Positions 18,243-29,270 of a DNA stretch of 64,000 bases are shown here, piece after piece. A model generated the notes under the pieces. The model was given only the letters and a program-made list of their open reading frames with translations. It made no database searches and was not told the origin of the DNA. Made by a program: the position numbers and the translations under genes. Where the stretch lies: the NCBI GenBank assembly GCA_003170275.1, contig PNAM01000070.1:4559-68558 (forward strand). The letters are read 5' to 3'. Source of the DNA: Myxococcales bacterium (GTDB lineage Bacteria; Myxococcota_A; Polyangia; Palsa-1104). Numbering within the stretch: position 1 is the stretch's first letter; the number at the start of each line of letters is the position of its first letter.

Positions 18243-19556
18243 ATGGCCGAGATCGCAGCGTTCCGCGGAATCCTCTACGACACCAAGAAGGCGGGCGCGC
18301 CGGACAAGCTGCTGGCGCCGCCGTACGACGTGATCTCGCCCGCCGAGCGCGAGAAGCTGGCGGCGCTCGACCCGCACAACTGTGTGCGGCTGATCCTGCC
18401 GAAAGACGTGCAGGGCGGCGACAGCGACGGCAAGTACGAGCACGCCGCGGCCGAGCTGAAGACCTGGCTCGACGAAGGCGTGATGCGCCGCGACGACAAG
18501 CCGGCGCTCTACCGCTACCACCAGACCTTCACGGCCGAGGGGCGCACCACCACGCGCAAGGGCTTCATCTGCCGCATCCGACTGCATCGCTTCGACGAAG
18601 GCGTGGTGCTGCCGCACGAGCGCACGCTGGCGGGGCCGAAGGCGGATCGCCTCAAGCTCAAACGCGCCACCCGCTGCCACCTGTCGCAGGTGTTCGGGCT
18701 CTACTCCGATCCCAAGCGCGAAACGGACGTGCCGTTCGAGACCCTCGAGCGCTCGGCGCCGGTGCTGCAGGGCACCACCTCCGACGCGGTCACGCAGCAG
18801 CTGTGGCGGCTGACCGATCCGGTCGCGATCGCCAAGGTGACCCAGCTCCTCGCCGACAAGAAGGTGTACATCGCCGACGGGCACCATCGCTACGAGACCA
18901 TGCTGGCGCTGCGGGACGAGCTGCGCAAAGAGGCGACCAGCCCGCGCTCGTCGATCGAGTACGGCACGATCTTTCTCGCCAACATGGACGATCCGGGCCT
19001 GCTGGTGTTCCCGACCCATCGCGTGGTGCACGGCCTGCCGTCGTTCGACAAGGACGCGGTGCTGGCCAAGGCGCGCGAGTTCTTCACCGTCGAGGAAGCG
19101 CCCGCGCCCGACGCGGCGACCGTGCGGCGCGTGCTGGCCGAAAAGAGCGCGGGCGCGCCCACGTTCGCGATGGCGACCGGCCAGGGGATCGCGTACCTGA
19201 CCTTGCGCAAGGACGTGGATCTCGAGCGCGTACCGTCGCTCAAGGGCCCGGCGGTGGTGCGCACGCTCGACGTGACGCTGCTGCACGCGCTGATGATCGA
19301 GCAGATCCTCGGCATCGATCGCGCCGCGCAGGAAAGCCAGACCAACCTGCGCTACGTCAAGGACACCGGCCAGGCGCTGCAGGAGGCGCGAGCGCCCGGC
19401 GTGCAGGCGGTGTTCGTGATGAACCCCACCAAGGTGTCGCAAGTGCGCGCGGTCGCCGACGCGGGCGAGGTGATGCCGCAGAAGTCGACCTTCTTCTACC
19501 CGAAGCTCGCCTCCGGCCTGGTGCTCAACCCGCTGTTGCCGCAGGAAGAAGTCTGA
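18243..19556 (+). CDS. DUF1015 family protein
   Basis: A 437-residue protein with all family hallmarks: an AFRGILYDTKKAG start, APPYDVISPAERE, NCVRLILPK, the invariant YIADGHHRYETML near residue 217, and the C-terminal MPQKSTFFYPKLASGLVL. An AGGAG site precedes the ATG. The family is widespread and sometimes called a SpoIID-like or HTH-linked kinase-like protein, but its biochemical role is unproven. Its stop (TGA at 19554-19556) is overlapped by the CTG that probably starts the next gene. Confidence 0.92.
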   Translation: MAEIAAFRGILYDTKKAGAPDKLLAPPYDVISPAEREKLAALDPHNCVRLILPKDVQGGDSDGKYEHAAAELKTWLDEGVMRRDDKPALYRYHQTFTAEGRTTTRKGFICRIRLHRFDEGVVLPHERTLAGPKADRLKLKRATRCHLSQVFGLYSDPKRETDVPFETLERSAPVLQGTTSDAVTQQLWRLTDPVAIAKVTQLLADKKVYIADGHHRYETMLALRDELRKEATSPRSSIEYGTIFLANMDDPGLLVFPTHRVVHGLPSFDKDAVLAKAREFFTVEEAPAPDAATVRRVLAEKSAGAPTFAMATGQGIAYLTLRKDVDLERVPSLKGPAVVRTLDVTLLHALMIEQILGIDRAAQESQTNLRYVKDTGQALQEARAPGVQAVFVMNPTKVSQVRAVADAGEVMPQKSTFFYPKLASGLVLNPLLPQEEV

Positions 19557-20284
19557 GCGACGAGCTGACTCGCGACCAGATCCTGCGCGGCAAGCTGGCC
19601 TTGTGGCAGCCGCGCGACGGGTATCGCTTCTCGGTCGACTCGCTGCTGCTGGTCGACTTCGTCCACCCGCCGTTCGGACGCGCCTGTGATCTGGGCACCG
19701 GCTCGGGCGTGATCGCGCTCGCGCTGGCGCTCGCCGACAGTCGCGCGAGCGTCACCGCCGTCGAGCTGCAGCCGCGGCTGGCCGGCCTGGCGCGCCGCAA
19801 CGCCGTGGAGAACCAGCTCGCCGATCGCGTGCGCGTGGTCGAGCTCGATCTCGCCGACGCGGACGCCGCCCGAAAAGCGCTGCCCGGCGCCAGCTGCGAG
19901 CTGGTGGTGTGTAACCCGCCCTATCGCCCGCTCGGCGAAGGCAACGCCAATCCCGGCGACGAACAGGCGATCGCGCGGCACGAGCTCAAGCTCACGCTCG
20001 CCGACGTGGCCCGCGAAGCGCGCCGGCTGCTCGTGCCCGGTGGCCGCGCCGCGCTGATCTATCCCGCCGAGCGCCTGCCCGCGCTGCTCGCCACGCTCGA
20101 CGGTGAAGGCTTGCGCCCGCTGCGCCTGCGCCTGGTGCACGGCAAGCCCGGCGAGCCCGCGCGCCGCGCGCTGGTCGAGGCGCGCAAGGGGCACCGCGGC
20201 AACCTGGTGGTCGAGCCGCCGCTGATCGTCCAGGACGACGACGGCCAGTACTCGCCCGAAGCCAAACGCGCGCTCGGCGACTGA
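19553..20284 (+). CDS. TrmN6/YfiC-like SAM-dependent methyltransferase, probable CTG start
   Basis: A 243-residue class I methyltransferase. The N-terminus (SDELTRDQILRGKLALWQPRDGYRFSVDS) is the conserved opening of TrmN6-like enzymes, followed by the SAM loop CDLGTGSGVIALALA and the adenine-N6 motif NPPYRP. No ATG, GTG or TTG lies in frame near this opening until a TTG at codon 17, inside the conserved segment. The CTG at 19553 sits 4 bases after AGGAAG and overlaps the DUF1015 stop as CTGA, mimicking the ATGA junctions elsewhere. It probably methylates A37 of tRNA or another adenine. Confidence 0.82.
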   Translation: MSDELTRDQILRGKLALWQPRDGYRFSVDSLLLVDFVHPPFGRACDLGTGSGVIALALALADSRASVTAVELQPRLAGLARRNAVENQLADRVRVVELDLADADAARKALPGASCELVVCNPPYRPLGEGNANPGDEQAIARHELKLTLADVAREARRLLVPGGRAALIYPAERLPALLATLDGEGLRPLRLRLVHGKPGEPARRALVEARKGHRGNLVVEPPLIVQDDDGQYSPEAKRALGD

Positions 20285-20288
20285 ATGG

Positions 20289-21446
20289 TTAGTGGGGCTT
20301 GCCGCCGTTGACGTTGATGACGCTGACCGTGTCCTGGTAGATGAACGCGTCGAAGGTCCCGAACGACGTGAGCGCGCCGCCCGGGCTGGTCAGCCCCGCC
20401 GCCACCACGTGCGCCTTGCCGGGCGGCATGTTGAGCGCGGTGTAGAGCCCGAGCCGATCGGTCGCCAGTCGCGACGAGTCCGGCAGCGTCATGATCGGGT
20501 TGCCGTTGAAATAGCTCGACCGCTCCGGCACTGGCGCGGTGCCGACCACCACATTGCCAACGCGCACGTTGTCGCAGTCGTGGATCTCGCCGGCGATCGC
20601 GCCCTTGCCCGCCGAGATGCCGCCGCCCAGCCCGGCCACCGTCGGGATGTTCACGTAGTCGCTCTTGGACAGCGCGTTGACGTTGAGCTGGTAGGTGGGA
20701 TTGGCGGCGACGGTGAGATTGAGGCAGTCGTTGTCCTGGTTGTCGGTGCAGGCGTGGTCCGCCGTCGAGAGATACACGTTCCAGGTGACCAGCGACGCCC
20801 AGGTCTGATCGGCGGCGCCGCCCGGTCCGGTGACGCGCACGACCAGCTGCTTGTTGGTGGGAATGCCCGGGATGGTGTAGCGCGACTCCCAGCGCAGCCG
20901 ATCGTTGCACGAGGTATCGGTCCCGTTGTCGCGGCAGTACTTGTTGCTGTCGGCGTGCGTCCCGAGACCGTCGTTGCAGATCGGCAGCGCGCAGCCGGTC
21001 GTCGACGGCAGGCTGCAGCCGTTCTTGGCGTCGGAGTCGCACGCGCGCTGGGTCGCCGGGTCGAGCTGCACATTGGCCAGCATGGCGATGGGCGAGGTGG
21101 AGGTGATCTCCTGCCCGGCGGAGAGCGCCGCCGCGTCGTAGAACGCCACCGATACGCCCTTGGAATCGGGCCCGCTCGAGAACACGTGCACGAATCCGGT
21201 CACGGTCACCGTCGCAGGTCCGGCCCCCGGCACGATAGGCGTCGCGAGGCACGCGAGGTTGGGCGTGGGGTTGGCGGTCTTGTCGCAGAACTCGGTCACG
21301 TCGCCGCACGGCGTGCGCACCGCGATGGTCGTCGGCGCAAACAGGCACACACCCTCGATCATGGTACAGCCCGACCCCATGTCGTTGGTGCCGGCGTTGG
21401 ACCCACAGCCAGCGACGAGCGCCAGCGCCACGATCAGTCTGTTCAT
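20289..21446 (-). CDS. Cys-containing lipoprotein of unknown function
   Basis: A 385-residue lipoprotein with the lipobox VAGC. It has many paired Cys spread along the chain (GSGCTMIEGVC, RTPCGDVTEFC, KNGCSLPSTTGC, DHACTDNQDNDC), as expected for an oxidised extracellular protein. The C-terminal third (AIAGEIHDCDNVRVGNVVVGTAP to PGKAHVVAAGL) looks like a carboxypeptidase-regulatory or Ig-like beta domain. It is convergent with the methyltransferase gene, only four bases apart. It lies 22 bases after an FHA-GGDEF gene on the same strand. Confidence 0.75.
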   Translation of the reverse strand: MNRLIVALALVAGCGSNAGTNDMGSGCTMIEGVCLFAPTTIAVRTPCGDVTEFCDKTANPTPNLACLATPIVPGAGPATVTVTGFVHVFSSGPDSKGVSVAFYDAAALSAGQEITSTSPIAMLANVQLDPATQRACDSDAKNGCSLPSTTGCALPICNDGLGTHADSNKYCRDNGTDTSCNDRLRWESRYTIPGIPTNKQLVVRVTGPGGAADQTWASLVTWNVYLSTADHACTDNQDNDCLNLTVAANPTYQLNVNALSKSDYVNIPTVAGLGGGISAGKGAIAGEIHDCDNVRVGNVVVGTAPVPERSSYFNGNPIMTLPDSSRLATDRLGLYTALNMPPGKAHVVAAGLTSPGGALTSFGTFDAFIYQDTVSVINVNGGKPH

Positions 21447-21468
21447 GGCGGTGGATACTAACAGAAAC

Positions 21469-22383
21469 TCAGGTATTCACGCGGTCGCGACCGGTATTCT
21501 TGGCGCGATAGAGCGCCTCGTCGGCCTTGCGCAACAGCAGGTCGGGGCTCTTGCCGTCGTCGGGGAACGCGGCGATGCCGATCGAGATGGTGGGCCGCAC
21601 CACCACGCCGTCCTTCTCGAACTTGTGCCCGGCCACCTGCGCGCGGATGCTCTCGCCCACCAGCTTGCCGGTGGTCTTGTCGGTGCCCGGCAGGAACGCG
21701 GCGAACTCGTCGCCGCCGAAGCGGCACGCTGCGCCCTGCGACGAGACGATGTTGCCGATGATCTTGCCCACCTCGGCGATGGTGTGCGCGCCGATCGGAT
21801 GCCCGTGCGCGTCGTTGATCGCCTTGAGCCCGTCGAGATCGAGCATCATCACCACCAGCGGGCGGCGCATCGACCGCGCGGCATCGAGCGCACGCACGTA
21901 CGCGGCATCGAAGCGCCGCTTGGCGATCAGGCCGGTCAGATCGTCGGTGCCCACCAGCGCGTCCATCTGCGTGTGGTACCCGACCTCGAGCGCGTCGGAG
22001 TTGGTGAACTTGACCACGCACGCGCCCAGGTAGATGCGATCGCCGGCGTTGAGCAGCTTGCGCCCGTCGATCTTGTCGCCGTTGAGCAGCGTGCCGTTGG
22101 TCGACTTGAGATCCTCGAGAAAATAGACGTCTTCCTCGGGCACCACGCGGCAATGGCGGCGCGAGATGCCCTCGTCCTGCAGCGGCAGTTCGACCATCGG
22201 ATCGCGCCCGATGGTCACCGGCTTCTCCAGCACCACGTGCGTGCCGATATCCGACTCCGCGCCCTGGATGACCAACAAGGCGGCCTGCTTCTGCTGCGCG
22301 CGCGCGATCGAGTCCCGAACCTCGCTCACCTTTAGTTTGATCGTCTCATTGGCGAGCGTCCGCCGACGCCGCGAGCTGGCCAT
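21469..22383 (-). CDS. FHA-GGDEF diguanylate cyclase (no I-site)
   Basis: A 304-residue protein. A forkhead-associated domain at residues 50-130 ([34 protein letters not shown]) should bind phosphothreonine peptides. A GGDEF domain follows at 145-300 ([19 protein letters not shown], active site RFGGDEF), so it should make cyclic-di-GMP. The four residues where the RxxD inhibitory site normally lies are SSQG, so product feedback is probably absent. This differs from its paralogue at 58705. The FHA domain suggests control by a Ser/Thr kinase such as the one encoded at 27999. It lies 13 bases downstream of the ABC-F gene. Confidence 0.92.
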   Translation of the reverse strand: MASSRRRRTLANETIKLKVSEVRDSIARAQQKQAALLVIQGAESDIGTHVVLEKPVTIGRDPMVELPLQDEGISRRHCRVVPEEDVYFLEDLKSTNGTLLNGDKIDGRKLLNAGDRIYLGACVVKFTNSDALEVGYHTQMDALVGTDDLTGLIAKRRFDAAYVRALDAARSMRRPLVVMMLDLDGLKAINDAHGHPIGAHTIAEVGKIIGNIVSSQGAACRFGGDEFAAFLPGTDKTTGKLVGESIRAQVAGHKFEKDGVVVRPTISIGIAAFPDDGKSPDLLLRKADEALYRAKNTGRDRVNT

Positions 22384-22396
22384 CGCCGCGATCTTA

Positions 22397-24316
<1,920 letters not shown>

Positions 24317-24376
24317 GGCCGCGTCTCTAACAGATTCGACCGGCTGGTACCAATAGAAGGTGGAGACCCCGCCTCC

Positions 24377-26056
24377 ATGTCTTTGCCTACATTGCCCCAC
24401 ATTGCCCGCCGTTGGGGGCCGCTGCTCGTGCTGTCGCTCGCCGCCTGCGAGCAGATCGGCAACATCGGCGCGCGCCACTGGATCCCCGGCGAAGCCGACG
24501 GAAGCCACGCAGCGGTCGAGGTCGGCCCGCTGTTCGATGGCCTCGCGCTCACCGTCGCAGGCGGCCAGACCTCGGCGTTCCGGCTCGAGGGCTACGGCGG
24601 CACCAAGATCGAGCTCGCCGTCGACGGCGGCGACGACACGCACCTGTTCCTCGAGGGCCCGCTCGGCGAGGACGACGACGCCGAGCCGCTCGCGGGGCAG
24701 TCGCCGGTGCTCGCCGAAGACCAGGGGTCGCACGCGCATCTTTCGCTGATGCTCGCGCGCGGCGTCTATCGCGTGGTGGTCGGCTCGGGCCGGGGCTCGC
24801 CGTCGGTGGCGCTGGCCGCCATGTGCAACGCCGGCTGCGATCGTCGCGAGATCGATCAGCAGCAGCTCGCCACGCTGCTCGCCGAGACCGGCCAACTCAT
24901 GGAGCTGGCCGCCGCGCTCGGCCCGCGGCTGCAGGAGCTCATCCCCGACGCGCAGGCGAGCGCAGCCTACGACGCGCAGCTCGGCCAGCTCGTCGGCGCG
25001 TCGGATCTGGGCGGCCTGCGGCGCTTCCCGACCGTGCCGCTGCACGCGACCGGCCTTGCGCGTCCCGCGCTCGGCCTCATGCCTGGAACGCCGCCGTCGC
25101 CCGATCGAGTGCTCGATGGGGAGCTGGCCGATCTGCTGGGCGCCTGCGACGCGCCGCGCGAGGTCCCGGTGGCGCTCTCGGCGCTCCTGCCCGAGGTCGG
25201 CTACGGCCACTATCCCAACCGCTCGTTGACCCATTGCCAGGCCACGCACTCGACCCGCCTCGCGCAGCTCCTCACCTCGCTCGCCGCCGGCAACGGCTCG
25301 GTGGTGCGCTATCGCGGCGCCGCGCTACACACGCCGGCCGAGCTCGGGCAGGCGCTCCTCGACAGCGGCCACACCATCGAGGTGCGCAACGAGCGCACCT
25401 ACGCCAACTTCCTCTCGCTCTCGCACGACGGCTACGACGTGCGCTGGCCGGTGTGGGTCGACACCAGCGTGACGCTGCTCGACGGTGAACAGGTCACGGT
25501 GCCGATGGGTCACAGCCATCACGCGTGGCGCATCAGCGGCCCGGACGTGGACGCGCGCGTGATGTTCTACCCCGGCACGTCGGGCGCCGGCTTCTTCGCC
25601 CAGACCGACACGCGCCCGTCCTGGACCGGGCTCAAGGTGCGCGACGCCGGCACCGACGGCGCGCGCGTGATTCAGACGCTCGACCTCGCGACCCGTTACC
25701 TGCGCCGCCTGCGCACCGAGCGCGAGGGCGTGGCGAGCGGCTACTCCGACGGGGGAGCCGGCTTTCTCGGCGGGTGCAACGACTCCAACGCGGTCCTCGA
25801 GTACCTGACCATGGGCTCGATCACCGCGTTCCCGTTGATGCGCGCCGCCTCGCTCGACGCGCAGCCGGCGCTCGGCGACGGTCTCGACGCGGTGGTGCGC
25901 CGGTTGCCGCACGACGCCGACGTCGCGCCCGATCGCGCCGACGGCCTGCGCCGCATCCTCGAGATGACGCCGCTCGACGTCGATTCGCCGCTGCTCCCCG
26001 ACGATGCGCTGCGCGCGCAGCTGCGTTCGGTCAGCGAGGAAGTCCTCGGCTACTGA
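24377..26056 (+). CDS. Large lipoprotein of unknown function
   Basis: A 559-residue lipoprotein with the lipobox LAAC after a short basic leader. Residues 50-150 form a beta-rich domain (GGTKIELAVDGGDDTHLFLEGPLG, RGVYRVVVGSG) reminiscent of pre-peptidase C-terminal folds. The middle includes a possible active-site-like block, PMGHSHHAWRISGPDVDARV. A Cys pair (CNAGC) lies near residue 153. I do not recognise a catalytic family. The ATG at 24377 has GGAG 11 bases upstream. It is transcribed away from the ABC-F gene across 60 bases. Confidence 0.75.
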   Translation: MSLPTLPHIARRWGPLLVLSLAACEQIGNIGARHWIPGEADGSHAAVEVGPLFDGLALTVAGGQTSAFRLEGYGGTKIELAVDGGDDTHLFLEGPLGEDDDAEPLAGQSPVLAEDQGSHAHLSLMLARGVYRVVVGSGRGSPSVALAAMCNAGCDRREIDQQQLATLLAETGQLMELAAALGPRLQELIPDAQASAAYDAQLGQLVGASDLGGLRRFPTVPLHATGLARPALGLMPGTPPSPDRVLDGELADLLGACDAPREVPVALSALLPEVGYGHYPNRSLTHCQATHSTRLAQLLTSLAAGNGSVVRYRGAALHTPAELGQALLDSGHTIEVRNERTYANFLSLSHDGYDVRWPVWVDTSVTLLDGEQVTVPMGHSHHAWRISGPDVDARVMFYPGTSGAGFFAQTDTRPSWTGLKVRDAGTDGARVIQTLDLATRYLRRLRTEREGVASGYSDGGAGFLGGCNDSNAVLEYLTMGSITAFPLMRAASLDAQPALGDGLDAVVRRLPHDADVAPDRADGLRRILEMTPLDVDSPLLPDDALRAQLRSVSEEVLGY

Positions 26057-26073
26057 TCCTCCTAGAGTCGGTG

Positions 26074-26079
26074 TACAAT
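26074..26079 (+). promoter_or_regulatory. -10-like box TACAAT, 8 bases before the ATG at 26088
   Basis: TACAAT ends eight bases ahead of the next start codon. There is no ribosome-binding site in between and no clear -35. It is listed because the same spacing recurs at several other starts in the window. Confidence 0.35.
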
Positions 26080-26087
26080 CACGGCTC

Positions 26088-26702
26088 ATGTCGTCCGAGG
26101 CCGGCACGACCCAGATCTACATGATGCCCCGCGAAGCCATCCGCCGCCTGGTGCAGGAGGGCGTGGTGCGCGGCCTCGACGACGGCACGCTCGACGAGCT
26201 GCGCCAGGAATGCTGGGACGGCTCCGAGGAGCAGCTCGAAGAGGCCGGCCTGCTCGGCATCTTGAGCTTCTATTACGAGTCGGTCGACAAGGGCGCCGTC
26301 GACGGCTTCATCTGGCACGCCGACGAGTTCTGGCACGACTCCGACGACGTGGTCGCCGAGTTGGTCGCCACGCTCAAGCCGGGCCCCGCCGACCGTCCGC
26401 TGTTCAAGCAGGTCTCGGCCAAGGAAAAGATCTCCACCGCGCGCAAGTTCCGCGAGACGGTGCTCGCACTGCAGGTCGAGCGCGACGACGGCGTCCTCAA
26501 GGACGTCGAGGCGCGCTCGCTCGCCGACGTGGTCGAGTGCTTCAACGCCGAGCTCAAGGCGCGCCACGCCACCCGCCGGCTGATCGAGCTGGAGACCAAC
26601 GGCGACTGGCAGATGTACGTGGCGATGGAGCTCAAGCTCGCGCGCAAGCTCACCGCCGAGGGCGCGCTGCCGGTCGCCGACGTCGAAACGCTCGAGGGCT
26701 GA
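26088..26702 (+). CDS. Conserved-looking cytoplasmic protein, function unknown
   Basis: A 204-residue acidic protein without signal or membrane segments. Helical regions dominate (REAIRRLVQEGVVRGL, GTLDELRQECWDGSEEQLEEAGLLGIL, TARKFRETVLALQVERD), and it contains an aromatic cluster, GFIWHADEFWHDSDD. I do not recognise the family. It starts at the ATG at 26088 rather than further upstream, because the upstream frame overlaps the lipoprotein gene out of phase and lacks conserved character. It stands between a lipoprotein and the aminotransferase, each with its own apparent promoter. Confidence 0.65.
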   Translation: MSSEAGTTQIYMMPREAIRRLVQEGVVRGLDDGTLDELRQECWDGSEEQLEEAGLLGILSFYYESVDKGAVDGFIWHADEFWHDSDDVVAELVATLKPGPADRPLFKQVSAKEKISTARKFRETVLALQVERDDGVLKDVEARSLADVVECFNAELKARHATRRLIELETNGDWQMYVAMELKLARKLTAEGALPVADVETLEG

Positions 26703-26720
26703 GCCGCCGTCGATCCATTA

Positions 26721-26749
26721 TTGACGCTGCCCGGCCGATCTCTTACATA
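26721..26749 (+). promoter_or_regulatory. Strong sigma-70-type promoter, leaderless (TTGACG - 17 - TACATA)
   Basis: TTGACG at 26721-26726 and TACATA at 26744-26749 have the ideal 17-base spacer. The -10 ends eight bases before the ATG at 26758, so the mRNA should begin at or within two bases of the start codon. No Shine-Dalgarno sequence is present. Confidence 0.65.
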
Positions 26750-26757
26750 GCTAGACC

Positions 26758-27912
26758 ATGTTGAAACAATACCTGCTCACCCCCGGACCGACTCCCGTTC
26801 CCGAGCGCGTCATGCTGGCCATGGCGCGCCCGATCGTCCACCACCGCATGCCCGCGTTCACCGCCATCTTCAACGAGGCGGCCGAGGGGCTGAAGTGGAT
26901 CTTCCAGACCAAACAGCCGGTGCTGCAGCTCGCCGGCTCGGGCACGCTGGCGATGGAAGCGGCGATCGTCAACACCATGAAGCGCGGCGACAAGGCGCTG
27001 TGCGTGGTGGGCGGAAAGTTCGGCGAGCGCTGGCGGAACATCTGCAAGGCGTACGGGATCGAGACCGTCAACCTGGACGTCGAGTGGGGCCACGCGGTCG
27101 ATCCGCAGGCGGTCAAGGCGGCCCTCGACGCCGACGACAAGATCACCGCGGTCTTCTCGCAGGCGAATGAATCGTCGACGGGCGTGCGCCATCCGGTCGA
27201 GGAGATCGCCAAGCTCACCGCCACGCGCGAGCGCGTGATCAACGTGGTCGACGCGGTCTCGGCGCTCGGCGCGTTCGATCTGCCGATGGACAAGGCCGGC
27301 TTCGACGTGCTGATCACCGGCTCGCAGAAGGCGCTCATGCTGCCGCCGGGGCAGGCGTACATCGCGCTCAGCGACAAGGCCTGGGCGCGCACCGAGAGCT
27401 CGGACCTGCCCAAGTTCTACGCCGATCTCAAGCGCGAGAAGAAGGCGCAATCGGGCGGCGAGACCGCGTATACGCCCGCGGTGACGCTCACCATCGGGCT
27501 GGTCGAATCGCTGCGCATGCTCAAGGAAGAGGGCCTGGAGAACGTGTTCGCGCGGCACGACCAGCTGGCGCGCGCCACCCGCGCCGCGGTGGAGGCGCTC
27601 GGCTGCAAGCTGTACGCGCCGACCGCGCCGTCGCCGACCGTGACCTCGGTGTGGGGACCGACCGGCCTCGACACCGGCAAGATCGTCAAGCAGCTGCGCG
27701 ACAAGTACGGCGTGTCGATCACCGGCGGCCAGGACGCGGTCAAGGGCAAGATCTTCCGCGTGGCGCACCTCGGCTACTTCGGCGTGTTCGACATCCTGAC
27801 CTCCGTGACCGCGCTCGAGATGGCGCTCACCGATCTGGGTGTGCAGATTCAGCGCGGCGTCGGGACCGCCGCAGCCGAGGCCATCCTGGCTGCCGGCCCG
27901 CCCCAGAAATAG
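26758..27912 (+). CDS. Class V aminotransferase (alanine/serine-glyoxylate type)
   Basis: A 384-residue fold-type I PLP enzyme. It opens with LLTPGPTPVPERVM and has GSGTLAMEAAIVN. The cofactor Asp lies in VDAVSALGAFDLP and the Schiff-base Lys in ITGSQKALMLPPG near residue 188. Relatives transaminate alanine, serine or aspartate with glyoxylate or pyruvate, and some serve as phosphoserine aminotransferase. With serA 2.9 kb downstream and no serC in the window, a role in serine synthesis is possible but unproven. It is driven by its own leaderless promoter. Confidence 0.88.
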   Translation: MLKQYLLTPGPTPVPERVMLAMARPIVHHRMPAFTAIFNEAAEGLKWIFQTKQPVLQLAGSGTLAMEAAIVNTMKRGDKALCVVGGKFGERWRNICKAYGIETVNLDVEWGHAVDPQAVKAALDADDKITAVFSQANESSTGVRHPVEEIAKLTATRERVINVVDAVSALGAFDLPMDKAGFDVLITGSQKALMLPPGQAYIALSDKAWARTESSDLPKFYADLKREKKAQSGGETAYTPAVTLTIGLVESLRMLKEEGLENVFARHDQLARATRAAVEALGCKLYAPTAPSPTVTSVWGPTGLDTGKIVKQLRDKYGVSITGGQDAVKGKIFRVAHLGYFGVFDILTSVTALEMALTDLGVQIQRGVGTAAAEAILAAGPPQK

Positions 27913-27964
27913 GCGTCGAAGGCCTTCTGGCTGCTCGCCTTTCCCTCGTCCTGACGCAGATCGA

Positions 27965-27992
27965 TTGAAGCTCGCCCGAGCGCGCCTATGTA
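27965..27992 (+). promoter_or_regulatory. Promoter of the kinase operon (TTGAAG - 16 - TATGTA)
   Basis: TTGAAG at 27965-27970 and TATGTA at 27987-27992 are spaced by 16 bases. The -10 ends six bases before the kinase GTG at 27999, again without a ribosome-binding site. Confidence 0.45.
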
Positions 27993-27998
27993 CTGAGC

Positions 27999-29270
27999 GT
28001 GGATCGTGAGGACACGCCCGCCTTCGTTACATTGTCGGAGGTCGACTCGCTGATCGGCACCTTCGTGGGCGAATACAAGGTCGAGAAGAAGCTCGGCGAG
28101 GGCGGCATGGCGTCGGTCTACGCCGCTACCCATCCCCTGATCGGCAAGAAGGCGGCGATCAAGGCCATGAGCGCCTCGCTGTGCGTCGATCCGACGGCGG
28201 TGGTGCGCTTCGTTCAGGAGGCGCGCGCGGTCAACCAGATCGGCCACCCCAACATCGTCGACGTGTTTTCGTTCGGGCGCCTGCCGGATGGACGCAGCTA
28301 CTTCGTCATGGAGTGGCTGCAGGGCGAGTCACTGTTCGAGCGCATGTACAAGCGGCGCATCGGCATCGAAGAGACGCTCGAGGTCATCGACCAGATCGCC
28401 GACGCGCTCGAGGCCGCGCACGAAAAGGGCATCATCCACCGCGACATCAAGCCGGCCAACGTGTTCCTGGTGCCGGTGCGCGGGCGGGCCGACCTGATCA
28501 AGCTGCTCGACTTCGGCGTCGCCAAGCTGCAGGCGCGCGAGATGATGCCGAGCCACACGCGCACCGGGTTCGTCGTCGGCACGCCCGACTACCTGTCGCC
28601 CGAGCAGGCGCGCTCGCGCGACGTCGATCACCGCACCGACATCTACGCGCTCGGCGTGGTCGCGTTCGAGCTGGTGCTCGGGCGCCTGCCGTTTCTGGCC
28701 GACAATCCGATGGACATGGTGCGCATGCACATGTCGGAAGCGCCGCCGCGCGTGCGCGACCTGTGGCCCGACGCGCCGCCGGTGCTGGCCGACCTGATCG
28801 ACCAGATGATCGCCAAGGATCCGGCCGCGCGACCGGCGCTCGCCGAGGTGCGCAAGCGGATCGCCGAGCTGCGCGGCCGCAGCCTGCCGCCCGTGCCGGC
28901 GCGGCGACCCAGGCGGCGCTCGCGCCGCTTCGACGCGCGCACCGCCCAGCTGGTCGCCGGCATGACCGCGCTGTTGTGCGGCTGCCTCTTGCTGGTGTGG
29001 ACGCAGCTCGGCCGCGGCGCGAGCTCTGCGACCCTGGTCGCCCCTGTGAACGCAGCCGGCCGCCCGCTACCGCCCGCGTCGGCCGAGGTCGCCGCCAAGC
29101 TGCAGGTCAACCCGGCCATCGTGATTCCGCAACCGCCGCTCGCGCCGATCGTCGAGCACGCGGGCAGACTGCGCCCGGCGCGCTCGCTGAAGACGCATCC
29201 CCGTTTGCGCGCGCGCGTCGACGGAGACTACCTGGTCGATCCCTTCGACACCCGGGCGCGCCGGCCATGA
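27999..29270 (+). CDS. Membrane-anchored Ser/Thr protein kinase (Pkn/Hanks type)
   Basis: A 423-residue kinase. The catalytic domain spans about residues 22-290. It has the Gly-rich loop LGEGGMASVY, the Lys of KKAAIKAMS, the catalytic HRDIKPAN (Asp at residue 149), the metal-binding DFG (Asp at 171), GTPDYLSPEQ and DIYALGVVAFELVLG, so it should be active. A single membrane helix (VAGMTALLCGCLLLVWT) near 318-335 is followed by a 90-residue basic/Pro-rich extracytoplasmic tail. It is the first gene of a three-gene operon with a TPR protein (ATGA overlap) and a Cys-repeat lipoprotein. The two FHA-GGDEF proteins in the window are plausible phospho-targets. Confidence 0.93.
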   Translation: MDREDTPAFVTLSEVDSLIGTFVGEYKVEKKLGEGGMASVYAATHPLIGKKAAIKAMSASLCVDPTAVVRFVQEARAVNQIGHPNIVDVFSFGRLPDGRSYFVMEWLQGESLFERMYKRRIGIEETLEVIDQIADALEAAHEKGIIHRDIKPANVFLVPVRGRADLIKLLDFGVAKLQAREMMPSHTRTGFVVGTPDYLSPEQARSRDVDHRTDIYALGVVAFELVLGRLPFLADNPMDMVRMHMSEAPPRVRDLWPDAPPVLADLIDQMIAKDPAARPALAEVRKRIAELRGRSLPPVPARRPRRRSRRFDARTAQLVAGMTALLCGCLLLVWTQLGRGASSATLVAPVNAAGRPLPPASAEVAAKLQVNPAIVIPQPPLAPIVEHAGRLRPARSLKTHPRLRARVDGDYLVDPFDTRARRP

